A DNA stretch of 64,000 bases. It comes from Chloroflexia bacterium SDU3-3 (lineage in GTDB: Bacteria > Chloroflexota > Chloroflexia > Chloroflexales > Roseiflexaceae). The DNA lies in NCBI GenBank assembly GCA_009268125.1, contig WBOU01000011.1, forward strand, positions 62,001-126,000, written 5' to 3'. Position 1 is the first letter of the stretch, and each line of letters starts with the position of its first letter. The notes below the pieces were generated by a model that made no database searches, had not been told where the DNA came from, and saw only the letters and a program-made list of their open reading frames with translations. Of this stretch, positions 16,662 through 25,005 are shown one piece after another. A program made the translations under genes and the position numbers.

Positions 16662-16995
16662 CGGCGCGCCGATCGACCAGCGCCGCAAAGCGCTGCTGAT
16701 AGGTGGCCAGCGGCTGCGCGCCCACCAGCCGCTCCACCTCGGCACCGCCCCAGAACATGACCAGCGTAGGCGCACCGCGGATGCCAAGCTGGCTGGCATA
16801 GCGCTGGTCAAGGTCGACATCCACCTGCACGATCAGCAGGCGGCCCTGGTAGGCCTCGGCCAGCTGATCGAGCAGCGGGGCGATCCTGCGGCAGGGCGGG
16901 CACCAGGGCGCGGTAAAATCCACCACCACCGGCAGCTCGGCGCGCAGCACCACCTGCTCGAACTCGGCATCGGACACCTGCGGTACACGGGACAT
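16645..16995 (-). CDS. trxA: Thioredoxin
   Basis: This 116-residue cytoplasmic thiol-disulfide oxidoreductase has the thioredoxin fold with active site WCPPC (FTAPWCPPCRRIAPLL, cysteines near residues 32 and 35) and the cis-proline loop RGAPTLVMFWGG. The usual WCGPC is replaced by WCPPC, which changes the redox potential in other thioredoxin-fold proteins. The ATG at 16995 has GAGGAGAGG upstream. It is divergent from a Cys-rich MerR regulator, and its promoter has the 19-base spacer that MerR proteins act on, so it is probably induced by thiol or metal stress. Confidence 0.9.
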   Translation of the reverse strand: MSRVPQVSDAEFEQVVLRAELPVVVDFTAPWCPPCRRIAPLLDQLAEAYQGRLLIVQVDVDLDQRYASQLGIRGAPTLVMFWGGAEVERLVGAQPLATYQQRFAALVDRRAATPLV

Positions 16996-17047
16996 AGCGC
17001 ACCTCTCCTCGATCACCCCGCCGGCACATGCGGCGGGCAGTGGGGGG

Positions 17048-17078
17048 AGTGTAGCGCTTCAAGTCGGCTTTAAGTCAA
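17048..17078 (-). promoter_or_regulatory. MerR-type promoter with 19-base spacer and dyad operator
   Basis: On the minus strand TTGACT (17073-17078) and TACACT (17048-17053) are separated by 19 bases, the overlong spacer typical of MerR-activated promoters. Inside the spacer lie two CTTnAAG half-sites (17057-17063 and 17068-17074) four bases apart. It reads toward the thioredoxin gene, with the MerR gene starting just beyond. Confidence 0.7.
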
Positions 17079-17088
17079 GAGGGGAAAT

Positions 17089-17496
17089 ATGGAAGAGCTC
17101 AGCATCGGCGCGGTGGCGCGCCGGGCGCGGGTGCAGGCATCGACCATCCGCTACTACGAGCAGATCGGCCTGCTGCCCGCGCCAGAGCGGGTGGGCGGGC
17201 AGCGGCGCTATGGCGCGGATGTGCTGGATCGGCTGGCCTTCATCCGCACCGCGCAGCGGATCGGCTTCTCGCTTGGCGAGGTCCAGCAGCTGCTGGATCA
17301 CCAGCGCGGCGGCGTGGCCCTGCCCGCGCTCTGGCGCACGCTCGCCCAGCAGAAGCTGGGCGAGATCGACCGGGTCATCCAGCATGCCCAGCAGATCCGC
17401 CAGCAGCTGAGCCAGGGCCTGGGCTGCGCCTGCGATGACCTCGGGTCGTGCATGCAGTGCGTGTGCGCCGAGTGCGGCGCAGGCGGGGGCTGCTAG
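17089..17496 (+). CDS. MerR-family regulator with Cys-rich C-terminus
   Basis: This 135-residue transcription factor has the MerR winged helix-turn-helix (LSIGAVARRARVQASTIRYYEQIGLLPAPERVGGQRRYG, residues 3-41) and the dimerisation helix. The C-terminus CACDDLGSCMQCVCAECGAGGGC has seven cysteines. The C-x-C-x5-C arrangement recalls metal-binding loops of heavy-metal MerR proteins, although a cysteine at the MerR Cys82 position is not evident. It likely senses a thiol-reactive metal or oxidant and remodels the promoter of the divergent thioredoxin gene. Its stop overlaps the convergent VOC gene by four bases. Confidence 0.88.
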   Translation: MEELSIGAVARRARVQASTIRYYEQIGLLPAPERVGGQRRYGADVLDRLAFIRTAQRIGFSLGEVQQLLDHQRGGVALPALWRTLAQQKLGEIDRVIQHAQQIRQQLSQGLGCACDDLGSCMQCVCAECGAGGGC

Positions 17497-17909
17497 GCCT
17501 TCGGCCCCTCGTAGACAACCTCGATCAGGAGGTGGTCGGGGGTCTCGAACATCACCTGGTAGTAGGTCTTGCCCTCGCCAGCCGAGAACTCGGCGCGGTG
17601 GCGCGGGGTCTCGAACAGCGCCGGGATGCTGCGCTCGGCCAGGTAGGCGGCGGTGGCGTCGACATCGGCCTGGGCGCTGGTCTGGATGGCCAGGTGGTTG
17701 ACGCCCACACCGTCGTAGTCGTTTGGCGCTTCCTTGGTCGCAGCGACGAACCAGATCGAGGGGCCGCCGGTAGATGCCAAGCCCAGCATCGTGTTGGCAT
17801 CCTCGTAGAGCACGTGCCAGCCGAGAAAGCTGAACAGATCTTTGTAGAACGAGATATTCGCGGGGTGGACATTGACCTGCATGTGGCCAAACTGGGATGA
17901 GATCGCCAT
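17493..17909 (-). CDS. VOC-superfamily (glyoxalase/bleomycin-resistance fold) protein
   Basis: This 138-residue protein has the paired beta-alpha-beta-beta-beta modules of the vicinal-oxygen-chelate fold: FGHMQVNVHPANISFYKDLFSFLGW, then VNHLAIQTSAQADVDATAAYLAERS, and finally TYYQVMFETPDHLLIEVVY. H and E ligands at family positions (HMQV, HLAI, IEVV) suggest a metal site. The specific reaction is unknown. The ATG at 17909 is preceded by GGAGG. Long AT-rich DNA lies upstream. Confidence 0.82.
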   Translation of the reverse strand: MAISSQFGHMQVNVHPANISFYKDLFSFLGWHVLYEDANTMLGLASTGGPSIWFVAATKEAPNDYDGVGVNHLAIQTSAQADVDATAAYLAERSIPALFETPRHRAEFSAGEGKTYYQVMFETPDHLLIEVVYEGPKA

Positions 17910-17929
17910 GCAATCCTCCACTCTGAGCA

Positions 17930-18220
17930 GATTTCTTCCAGGGTGCTGTTGCCAGCGGATCTATACTAGAACATATTTTCTATTTTGTCAAGTAGCATAG
18001 CAAAAATAGTTGTTTTTTAACAAAATCACCTCTTAGGGAAATTTCTCCACCTTAAATATAACCTATTTTTCACCATATGGAATCTTCTTCATATGTTAAT
18101 ATGAGCAATATGAGAATCTGAAGCAGTATACTAGAGACACATTTTGACATATCATATATCAGAATGTATAGGTATTGCATATACAGCCCAGATTTGACTT
18201 AATTACTATGTAAGGACTAT
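17930..18220. other. AT-rich intergenic stretch with promoter
   Basis: About 290 bases are strikingly AT-rich compared with the window. No gene is seen. It contains runs such as CATATG and ATATGAG, and a promoter-like TTGACA (18144-18149) with TATAGG (18167-18172) at 17-base spacing in front of the LVIVD-repeat gene. AAGGA precedes that gene's start. Confidence 0.6.
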
Positions 18221-21200
18221 ATGCGCCGAACATCGATTGCTTCTCTGGCCATTCTTAGCGCACTCAGCGTGGGGATGCTGCTACCAAACAACGCAGCAGC
18301 AGAACAGCTTAAGCGTGTCCCTTCAGCCGTATCGCCAGCCCCCCACACTGCTACCAACAACGAGACCCCCATTCTCACCAGCATCAGCCCGGCAGCGCTT
18401 CCGATCAACGCGGGTCCGGTGACGATCAGCATCGTTGGAAATAATTTCGTCCCCACATCGGTCGTACAAATCAGCGGGGCCGACGCCCCCACTACGTTCA
18501 TCAGCAGCACCCAACTGCGGGCGACGCTGGAAAGCCAGAGCTACGCCAAAAGCCTTGGGGTGTGGGTGAGCAACCCGCAGCCAGGGGGTGGCGCATCCAA
18601 TATCATCCCACTGCCCGTGGGGATCACCAATGTCGCAAGCCTGAGCGGCGGCGTATCGGCAGCAGCCATTGATGGCAGCACCGCCTATGTGAGCGAGGGT
18701 CGCACCATTAGCGTGCTAAACCTGACCAACGAAGCCCAGCCGACCAAGATCGGCAGCATCGAGGCGCCAGGGAAGATCCACAACCTTGAGCTTGTGGGCA
18801 GCAAGCTCTACGCCGCCATCGGCAGCTATGGGTTTGTGATCATCGACGTGAGCACCCCCACCAAGCCAGCCAAGCTGGGAAGCTACATCACCGCAGGCAG
18901 CGCCTACGATCTTGCCGTGTCGGGGAATACGCTGTATCTCGCCGATGGGCCGGAATATGATGGGGGCGCTGGTGTTTTCAACATTCCTGGGCTGAGCGCC
19001 TTCGATATCAGCAACCCAAGCGCCCCAAAACTCATAGGGCGCAGCAATATCAACGCCTACGATATCGATATTGCTGGCAACACACTCTATGTTACTGGCA
19101 ATGATAACCCACTGATGAGCTATGATATCAGCGACCCGACAAATATCACACTCGTCAATTCCTATGTCAATGTGCGAAATGTATCCTACGGTGTGCGCGC
19201 TATCGGCAATCGGATCTATGTCACAGAAAAACAATCGGGGCTCCATATCATCGACACAAGCGCCCCAAGTCTGCACTACTGGGCGGCAAATGATAGCTTT
19301 GCCCGCGATGTCGACGTGGATGGCAATCGCGCCTATGTGGTAACAACAACTGGCAAACTGATCGTGCTCGATGTGACCGATCTGAAGAACATCCAGACGG
19401 TCGGCACCTACAGCGGCGACGGCAATAGCTGGGATGTGCGGGCGAGGAACGGACGAGCCTACCTGCTGGATGGCAAGGGCGGCATGAAGATTTTCGACGT
19501 GTCGCAGGCTGGCGATCCTGTGCTGCTTGGGCAGTATGGCGTGCTATCGCCCAAGGTGCTTGCAGGCAGCGGAACCACGATCGCTGTCGCTAGCGATACA
19601 AACACATTCAGCATGGTCGACATCTCGAACCCGACTGCGCCCACGCACACTGCAAGCATCGCAACCGTTGCCCCCACCCGCGACGTGGTGATCACCGGCA
19701 CGCTGGCGCTGGTGGCCGAAGAGGGCACGGAAAATCCGGTCACCTTCCATGGCGAGGGTGGCGCGCTTCAGATCTTTGATACGAGCACAAACCCGCCGAC
19801 GCTGAAGTCGACCACGACGGTCAGCGCACCGCTTTCCATTGCGATTGAGGGTACCACCGCCTTCATCGGTACCGAAACCGGCATCGAGATATACAGCTTC
19901 CAGGATGCCGAGCACCCACAGAAGGTAGCGGTAAATACCTCGCTCACCTATGTGACATCGCTTCAGGTGGGTAAGGGAAAGGTCTATGCGAGCAATTCCG
20001 CAGGATTGAGCATCTTTGATGTGCACAACCTGAATAACTGGCAGGTGCATAGCCAGATCTCTTGGCTTTCTGTAGATGATATGAAGTTACAAGCGACCAT
20101 TCTCTATATTATTCAGCGTGATAGCGGAAAGGTTTTACCCATTGATGTGAGCAACCCTGATCAGCCGAAAACCCTTAACGGCATGTGGCCGTCTATCCCT
20201 TCAGCAGAGGCACAGGGTATCGATGTCGTCAATGGAAAAGTCTATGTCGCTGAAACCAACTATGTATCGGATCGTGGCAGCTTCTCGATCTTTGACATGT
20301 CAGATCCTGCCAACCCGAAGATGGAAGCGGCCTATAGGCTCGATAGCAACGCAACCGATGTGTATGTGCAGGGCGACTACGCCTATGTGGCCACGCCCCA
20401 GGGCGGCCTGCAGGTGCTGCGCATCGATGCTCCCGCCACCCCGCCTGCAGGCAACACTATCCCGGCCACGGGCGGCACCTTCCAGGCCCCCGACGGCGGG
20501 CCGCTGTTCACCTTCGGCGCTGGCACATTCAACAGCACGGTGACGCTGATCTACAGCGCATGCGCGGCGGATGCGGTGCCTCCGGCGGGCACACTCATCT
20601 ACGGCGGGGTATGCTACGATATCTTGGCGATTACCGCCGACGGCAAGACCACTGTGCCGCAGAAGTCCTACACGGTGAGCATCACCGGTGTGGAGCAGAG
20701 CGGCGAGCAGCCGCCCGCGCTCTACTGGTGGGATGGCGGCTGGCAGCGCGAGACCAGCAGCAGCTACGATGCGGCCAGCAAGACCCTGACAGCCATGCCC
20801 TCGCACTTCTCCACCTGGGGCGTGCTGAGCGGCCCCACAGCGCCCGACGAGAATACCATCCCGACTACGGGCGGCAGCTTCCAGGCCCCCGACGGTGGGC
20901 CGCTGTTCACCTTCGCCGCTGGCACCTTCGCCAGCACGGTGACGCTGAGCTACAGCCCCTGCGCCGCTGGCGCGGTGCCTCCGGCGGGCGCGCTCATCTA
21001 CGGCGGGGTATGCTACGACATCCTGGCGACCACCGTCGATGGCAAGACCGCTGTACCGCAGAAGCCCTACACGGTGAGCATCACTGGCGTGGAGCAGAGC
21101 GGCGAGCAACAGCCCGCGCTCTACTGGTGGGATGGCGACTGGCAGCGCGAGACCAGCAGCAGCTACGATGCGGCCAGCAAGACCCTGACAGCCATGCCCT

Positions 21201-21289
21201 CGCACTTCTCCACCTGGGGCGTGCTGAGCAGCGCTAAAGCTGAAGAGGAGCCGAACTACACGATCTACATCCCCATGGCTGTGCGCTAG
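18221..21289 (+). CDS. Secreted IPT/TIG plus LVIVD-repeat protein with duplicated C-terminal module
   Basis: This 1022-residue secreted protein begins with a signal peptide (MRRTSIASLAILSALSVGMLL, cleavage near AAA-EQ). An IPT/TIG-like Ig domain follows (about 42-130, PILTSISPAALPINAGPVTISIVGNNF). Then about twelve LVIVD-type beta-propeller repeats run from about 140 to 740 (e.g. SVLNLTNEAQPTKIGSIEAPG and SAFDISNPSAPKLIG). Two near-identical modules of about 130 residues complete the protein. It ends NYTIYIPMAVR, a short aromatic/Pro hydrophobic tail also seen in the secreted BNR protein at the right end of the window. A cell-surface or adhesive role is plausible but unproven. The propeller section is visibly lower in GC than the C-terminal repeats, suggesting separate origins. 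Confidence 0.8.
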   Translation: MRRTSIASLAILSALSVGMLLPNNAAAEQLKRVPSAVSPAPHTATNNETPILTSISPAALPINAGPVTISIVGNNFVPTSVVQISGADAPTTFISSTQLRATLESQSYAKSLGVWVSNPQPGGGASNIIPLPVGITNVASLSGGVSAAAIDGSTAYVSEGRTISVLNLTNEAQPTKIGSIEAPGKIHNLELVGSKLYAAIGSYGFVIIDVSTPTKPAKLGSYITAGSAYDLAVSGNTLYLADGPEYDGGAGVFNIPGLSAFDISNPSAPKLIGRSNINAYDIDIAGNTLYVTGNDNPLMSYDISDPTNITLVNSYVNVRNVSYGVRAIGNRIYVTEKQSGLHIIDTSAPSLHYWAANDSFARDVDVDGNRAYVVTTTGKLIVLDVTDLKNIQTVGTYSGDGNSWDVRARNGRAYLLDGKGGMKIFDVSQAGDPVLLGQYGVLSPKVLAGSGTTIAVASDTNTFSMVDISNPTAPTHTASIATVAPTRDVVITGTLALVAEEGTENPVTFHGEGGALQIFDTSTNPPTLKSTTTVSAPLSIAIEGTTAFIGTETGIEIYSFQDAEHPQKVAVNTSLTYVTSLQVGKGKVYASNSAGLSIFDVHNLNNWQVHSQISWLSVDDMKLQATILYIIQRDSGKVLPIDVSNPDQPKTLNGMWPSIPSAEAQGIDVVNGKVYVAETNYVSDRGSFSIFDMSDPANPKMEAAYRLDSNATDVYVQGDYAYVATPQGGLQVLRIDAPATPPAGNTIPATGGTFQAPDGGPLFTFGAGTFNSTVTLIYSACAADAVPPAGTLIYGGVCYDILAITADGKTTVPQKSYTVSITGVEQSGEQPPALYWWDGGWQRETSSSYDAASKTLTAMPSHFSTWGVLSGPTAPDENTIPTTGGSFQAPDGGPLFTFAAGTFASTVTLSYSPCAAGAVPPAGALIYGGVCYDILATTVDGKTAVPQKPYTVSITGVEQSGEQQPALYWWDGDWQRETSSSYDAASKTLTAMPSHFSTWGVLSSAKAEEEPNYTIYIPMAVR
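20453..21229 (+). repeat. Tandem 399-bp in-frame duplication
   Basis: Copy one runs from 20453 to 20851 and copy two from 20852 to 21229. Both begin with the codons for NTIP and end with STWGVLS, and differ at scattered bases. The length is a multiple of three, so the reading frame is preserved. Confidence 0.85.
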
Positions 21290-21311
21290 CCGCCCCATAC
21301 GAACGAAGCAG

Positions 21312-21346
21312 ATAGGCCAGGGCCCTATGCCCTGGCCTATTTTTAT
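21312..21346 (+). terminator. Intrinsic terminator of the LVIVD-repeat gene
   Basis: Perfect 12-bp arms ATAGGCCAGGGC (21312-21323) and its complement (21329-21340) with loop CCTAT are followed by TTTTTAT. Confidence 0.85.
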
Positions 21347-21412
21347 GTCATGTCTAGCTCGCGCCGAAGAGCACATTATTGCAAATCCGCAGAGAAGTGA
21401 TACTATTCACAA

Positions 21413-21421
21413 TGCTATAAT
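21413..21421 (+). promoter_or_regulatory. Extended -10 promoter of the menaquinone block
   Basis: TGCTATAAT is a consensus extended -10 element about 46 bases before menD. There is no good -35 element at the expected spacing, which is common for extended -10 promoters. Confidence 0.45.
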
Positions 21422-21466
21422 AGGGAGGCAGGCCCGCCGAGGTGCGGCGCTAGGAAGTTCGGACTC

Positions 21467-23230
21467 ATGACAGCGATACATTCAACTCAGCAGGTAGCCT
21501 ACGCCACCGTCGGTGGCTTTGTCGATGAGCTTGTGCGCTCGGGCGTGCGGCATTTCTGCATCTGCCCCGGCTCGCGCTCGACGCCGCTGGCGCTGATGGT
21601 GGCCCACCACCCCGGCGCGCGGATCTGGATGCACACCGACGAGCGCTCGGCCTCGTTCTTTGGCCTAGGGATGGCCAAGCTGCTGCGCGAGCCGGTGGCG
21701 CTGGTGTGCACATCCGGCACGGCTGCCGCGAACTTCCTGCCCGCCGTGGTCGAGGCCTTCTACGCCCGCGTGCCGCTGGTGGTGCTGACCGCCGACCGCC
21801 CCCACGAGCTGCGCGACTGGGGCGCGCCACAGACGATCGACCAGCTGCGGCTCTACGGCGGCCACGTGAAGTGGTTCGTCGACCTGGCCGAGCCGGACGC
21901 CTCGGCGGACATCCAGCGCTACACACGGCTGGTGGCGGGCCGCGCGGCGGCGCTGGCGCGGCAGGGGCCAGCCGGGCCGGTGCATATCAACTGCCCCTAC
22001 CGCGAGCCGCTGGTGCCGCACCCCGGCCCTGGCCCCACGCCCTGGGATGTCGCACCCGCTGGGCTGGCCGCCGTGCAGGTGGCCTCGGGACTGCGCGCTC
22101 CCGACAACGCGCTGCTCGAAAGCCTAACCGAGGCGCTAACCCAGTCCCAGCGCGGCCTCATCGTCTGTGGGCCGCAGGACGACCCGGCGCTGCCCGCCGC
22201 TGTGGCGCGGCTGGCCGAGGCCCTGGGCTTCCCCATCCTGGCCGACCCGCTGTCGGGGCTGCGCTGCGGGCCGCACAGCCGCCGCATGGTCATCCAGAGC
22301 TACGACGCCTTCCTGCGCCTGCCCGAGGTGGCTGAGCCGCTCGTGCCCGACCTGGTGCTGCGCTTCGGGGCCATGCCGGTCTCCAAACCGCTGATGCAGC
22401 ACATGCAGCGCGCGGGTGGTGCGCCAAACATTGTGGTGGATGGCGGCGCGGGCTGGAGCGACCCAAGCCAGCTGGCCACGGCCATGATCGCGGTCGATGG
22501 GGCCACGCTCTGCGAGCGGCTGGCCGCCGCCCTGGGCGCTGGGCGCGACACCATGGTGTGGGCCAAGCGCTGGCAGCATGTCGAGCGCCAGACTCTGGCG
22601 ACCATCCAGCAGCAGATGGATGGATTTGACGACCTGTTCGAGGGCAAGGTCTTCCGCGAGCTTGGCGAGGCCCTGCCCGATGGCGCGGTGGTGTTCGCGG
22701 GAAACAGCATGCCCATCCGCGACATGGACACCTTCTTCCCTGCATCGGGGCGTGACATCCGGCTGATGGCCAACCGTGGCGCAAACGGCATCGACGGCGT
22801 GGTCTCCAGCGCGCTGGGCGCCAGCGCCGCTGGGGCCAGCCCGCTGGTGCTGGTGATCGGCGACCTCTCGCTCTACCACGACTCGAACGGCCTGCTGGCC
22901 GCCAAGCTGCACCAGCTGAACGCCACAATCGTGCTGCTGAACAACGACGGCGGCGGCATCTTCTCGTTCCTCTCGCAGGCCAGCGAGGCCCCCGAGCACT
23001 TCGAGCAGCTGTTTGGCACGCCGCACGGCCTCGACTTCCGGCATATGGCCGCGCTATATGGCGCGCGCTTCCACAGCGTGGCCGACTGGGGCGAGTTCCG
23101 CCAGCGGCTGGCCGAAAGCACCGGCGGAAGCGGCCTTTCGATCATCGAGCTGCGCACCGACCGCGAGCGCAACGTGGCCATGCACCGCGAGATCTGGCGC
23201 GCTATCTCCGCCGAGCTGGCCCGGGGGTAG
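21467..23230 (+). CDS. menD: 2-succinyl-5-enolpyruvyl-6-hydroxy-3-cyclohexene-1-carboxylate synthase
   Basis: This 587-residue ThDP enzyme joins isochorismate and 2-oxoglutarate in menaquinone synthesis. The N-terminal Pyr domain has FCICPGSRSTPLALMVA and the ThDP-activating glutamate in HTDERSASFFGLGMAK. The segment ALVCTSGTAAANFLPAVVEA and DRPHELRDWGAPQTIDQ are MenD hallmarks. The C-terminal PP domain carries the ThDP/Mg motif GDLSLYHDSNGLL...LNNDGGGIFSFL. A three-base gap separates it from menH, so the two are probably translated together. It heads the D-H-B-C-E block. Confidence 0.97.
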   Translation: MTAIHSTQQVAYATVGGFVDELVRSGVRHFCICPGSRSTPLALMVAHHPGARIWMHTDERSASFFGLGMAKLLREPVALVCTSGTAAANFLPAVVEAFYARVPLVVLTADRPHELRDWGAPQTIDQLRLYGGHVKWFVDLAEPDASADIQRYTRLVAGRAAALARQGPAGPVHINCPYREPLVPHPGPGPTPWDVAPAGLAAVQVASGLRAPDNALLESLTEALTQSQRGLIVCGPQDDPALPAAVARLAEALGFPILADPLSGLRCGPHSRRMVIQSYDAFLRLPEVAEPLVPDLVLRFGAMPVSKPLMQHMQRAGGAPNIVVDGGAGWSDPSQLATAMIAVDGATLCERLAAALGAGRDTMVWAKRWQHVERQTLATIQQQMDGFDDLFEGKVFRELGEALPDGAVVFAGNSMPIRDMDTFFPASGRDIRLMANRGANGIDGVVSSALGASAAGASPLVLVIGDLSLYHDSNGLLAAKLHQLNATIVLLNNDGGGIFSFLSQASEAPEHFEQLFGTPHGLDFRHMAALYGARFHSVADWGEFRQRLAESTGGSGLSIIELRTDRERNVAMHREIWRAISAELARG

Positions 23231-23233
23231 CGC

Positions 23234-24043
23234 ATGCGCCTCACGATCAATGGTATCGGCTACCACATCCGCAGCTGGGGCCATGGGCCTGCGCTGCTGG
23301 CGCTGCACGGCTTCACTGGCAGCGGTGCGAGCTGGGGCGCACTGGCCCAGCAGCTTGGCCAATCCCGCCGCGTGATCGCCCCCGACCTGATCGGCCACGG
23401 CGCGACAGATGCGCCAGCCGACCCTGGCCGCTACGCCATGCCCGCCTGTGTGGCCGACATGCTGGCCCTGGCCGACGCGCTGGGGCTAGAACAGTTCGAC
23501 CTGCTGGGCTACTCCATGGGCGGCAGGGTGGTGCTGCAGCTTGCGGCGGCGGCCCCCCAGCGCGTGCGGCGCATGGCGCTGGAGAGCGCCTCGCCGGGGC
23601 TGGCCAGCCAGGCCGAGCGCCAGGCCCGCCGCACCGCCGACGATGCGCTGGCCGAGCGGATCGAGCGCGAGGGGCTGGCATGGTTCGCAGGCTACTGGCA
23701 GGCCATCCCGCTGTTCGCTAGCCAGGCCGCGCTGCCCGCCGAGACCCTGGCGTGGCTGCGCGAGCAGCGGCTGGCGGGCAACCCACACGGGCTGGCGGGC
23801 AGTCTGCGCGGCATGGGCACCGGCCAGCAGACATCGCTCTGGGATGCGCTGGGCGGGCTTCCCACGCCCACGCTGCTGCTGGCGGGCGCGCTGGATGCCA
23901 AGTTTGCCGCCATCGGCCAGCAGATGGCCGACCGCATGCCCCAGGCGCAGCTTATCATCATCCCCGACGCTGGACATACCATCCATCTTGAGCAGCCCAG
24001 CCTATTTGCGCAGACGGTAGCAGCATTTCTTGACGAACAATGA
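23234..24043 (+). CDS. menH: 2-succinyl-6-hydroxy-2,4-cyclohexadiene-1-carboxylate synthase
   Basis: This 269-residue alpha/beta hydrolase eliminates pyruvate from the MenD product. The catalytic triad is visible: Ser in DLLGYSMGGRVVLQLA, Asp in LLAGALDAKFAAIG and His in DAGHTIHLEQP. The oxyanion region is ALHGFTGSGASW. The gene directly follows menD and precedes menB, so context supports MenH over a generic hydrolase. Confidence 0.93.
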   Translation: MRLTINGIGYHIRSWGHGPALLALHGFTGSGASWGALAQQLGQSRRVIAPDLIGHGATDAPADPGRYAMPACVADMLALADALGLEQFDLLGYSMGGRVVLQLAAAAPQRVRRMALESASPGLASQAERQARRTADDALAERIEREGLAWFAGYWQAIPLFASQAALPAETLAWLREQRLAGNPHGLAGSLRGMGTGQQTSLWDALGGLPTPTLLLAGALDAKFAAIGQQMADRMPQAQLIIIPDAGHTIHLEQPSLFAQTVAAFLDEQ

Positions 24044-24090
24044 AAAACCCCGATTATTTCTCCGTTCATTAGTTGAAAGAGGAGCAGACT

Positions 24091-24918
24091 ATGCCTATCG
24101 AGTGGACGAAGGTACGCGACTACACCGACATCATCTACGAGCACGACGCGGCGGGCGAGGGCATCGCCAAGATCACGATCAATCGCCCCGAGAAGCGCAA
24201 CGCCTTCCGCCCCGAGACCGTGAATGAGCTGATCGAGGCGTTTACCCACGCCCGCGACGACGAAAACATCGGCGTGATCCTGTTCACCGGCGCAGGCGAG
24301 AAGGCCTTCTGCTCGGGCGGCGACCAGAGCGTGCGCGGTAAGGGCGGCTACGTGGGCAAGGACGAGGTGCCCCGCCTCAACGTGCTAGACCTTCAGCGGC
24401 TCATCCGCGTCATCCCCAAGCCGGTGATCGCCATGGTGGCGGGCTACGCCATCGGCGGCGGCCATGTGCTGCATGTGGTGTGCGACCTCACCATCGCCGC
24501 CGACAACGCGATCTTCGGCCAGACCGGCCCGAAGGTCGGCAGCTTCGACGCGGGCTACGGCTCGGGCCTGCTGGCGCGCAATATCGGCCACAAGAAGGCC
24601 CGCGAGATCTGGTACCTGTGCCGCCAGTACAACGCCCAGCAGGCGCTGGACATGGGCCTGGTGAACACCGTGGTGCCGCTCGACCAGCTTGAGGACGAGG
24701 CCGTGCAGTGGTCGCGCGAGATCCTGGAGAAGAGCCCGCTGGCCATCCGCTTCCTCAAGGCCGCGATCAACGCCGACACCGACGGCTGGGCTGGCCTGCA
24801 GCAGTTCGCGGGCGACGCCACGCTGCTCTACTACCTCTCCGAGGAGGCCCAGGAAGGCCGCGACGCCTTCCTGCAAAAGCGCAAGCCGAACTTCCGCCGC
24901 TTCCGCCGCTTCCCCTAG
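24091..24918 (+). CDS. menB: 1,4-dihydroxy-2-naphthoyl-CoA synthase
   Basis: This 275-residue crotonase-fold enzyme closes the naphthoquinone ring. Family segments are [18 protein letters not shown], the oxyanion-hole regions [11 protein letters not shown] and [20 protein letters not shown], and the MenB-specific [18 protein letters not shown]. The C-terminal [18 protein letters not shown] is also diagnostic. AAAGAGGAG (24076-24084) fixes the ATG at 24091 rather than the TTG at 24073. It lies 47 bases after menH. Confidence 0.97.
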   Translation: MPIEWTKVRDYTDIIYEHDAAGEGIAKITINRPEKRNAFRPETVNELIEAFTHARDDENIGVILFTGAGEKAFCSGGDQSVRGKGGYVGKDEVPRLNVLDLQRLIRVIPKPVIAMVAGYAIGGGHVLHVVCDLTIAADNAIFGQTGPKVGSFDAGYGSGLLARNIGHKKAREIWYLCRQYNAQQALDMGLVNTVVPLDQLEDEAVQWSREILEKSPLAIRFLKAAINADTDGWAGLQQFAGDATLLYYLSEEAQEGRDAFLQKRKPNFRRFRRFP

Positions 24919-24924
24919 GCGCAA

Positions 24925-24963
24925 GGCGCTGGCGGGCCAGATGCTGAGCGGCCCGCCAGCGCC
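24925..24963 (+). terminator. Long hairpin between menB and menC
   Basis: Perfect 14-bp arms (GGCGCTGGCGGGCC at 24925-24938, complement at 24950-24963) enclose an 11-base loop. There is no T-run, so it may act as an RNA stabiliser or attenuator rather than a complete terminator within the block. Confidence 0.5.
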
Positions 24964-25005
24964 CCAGAGACCAACCGCCATCAGCCTGACAACCGAGCCA
25001 CCGCC

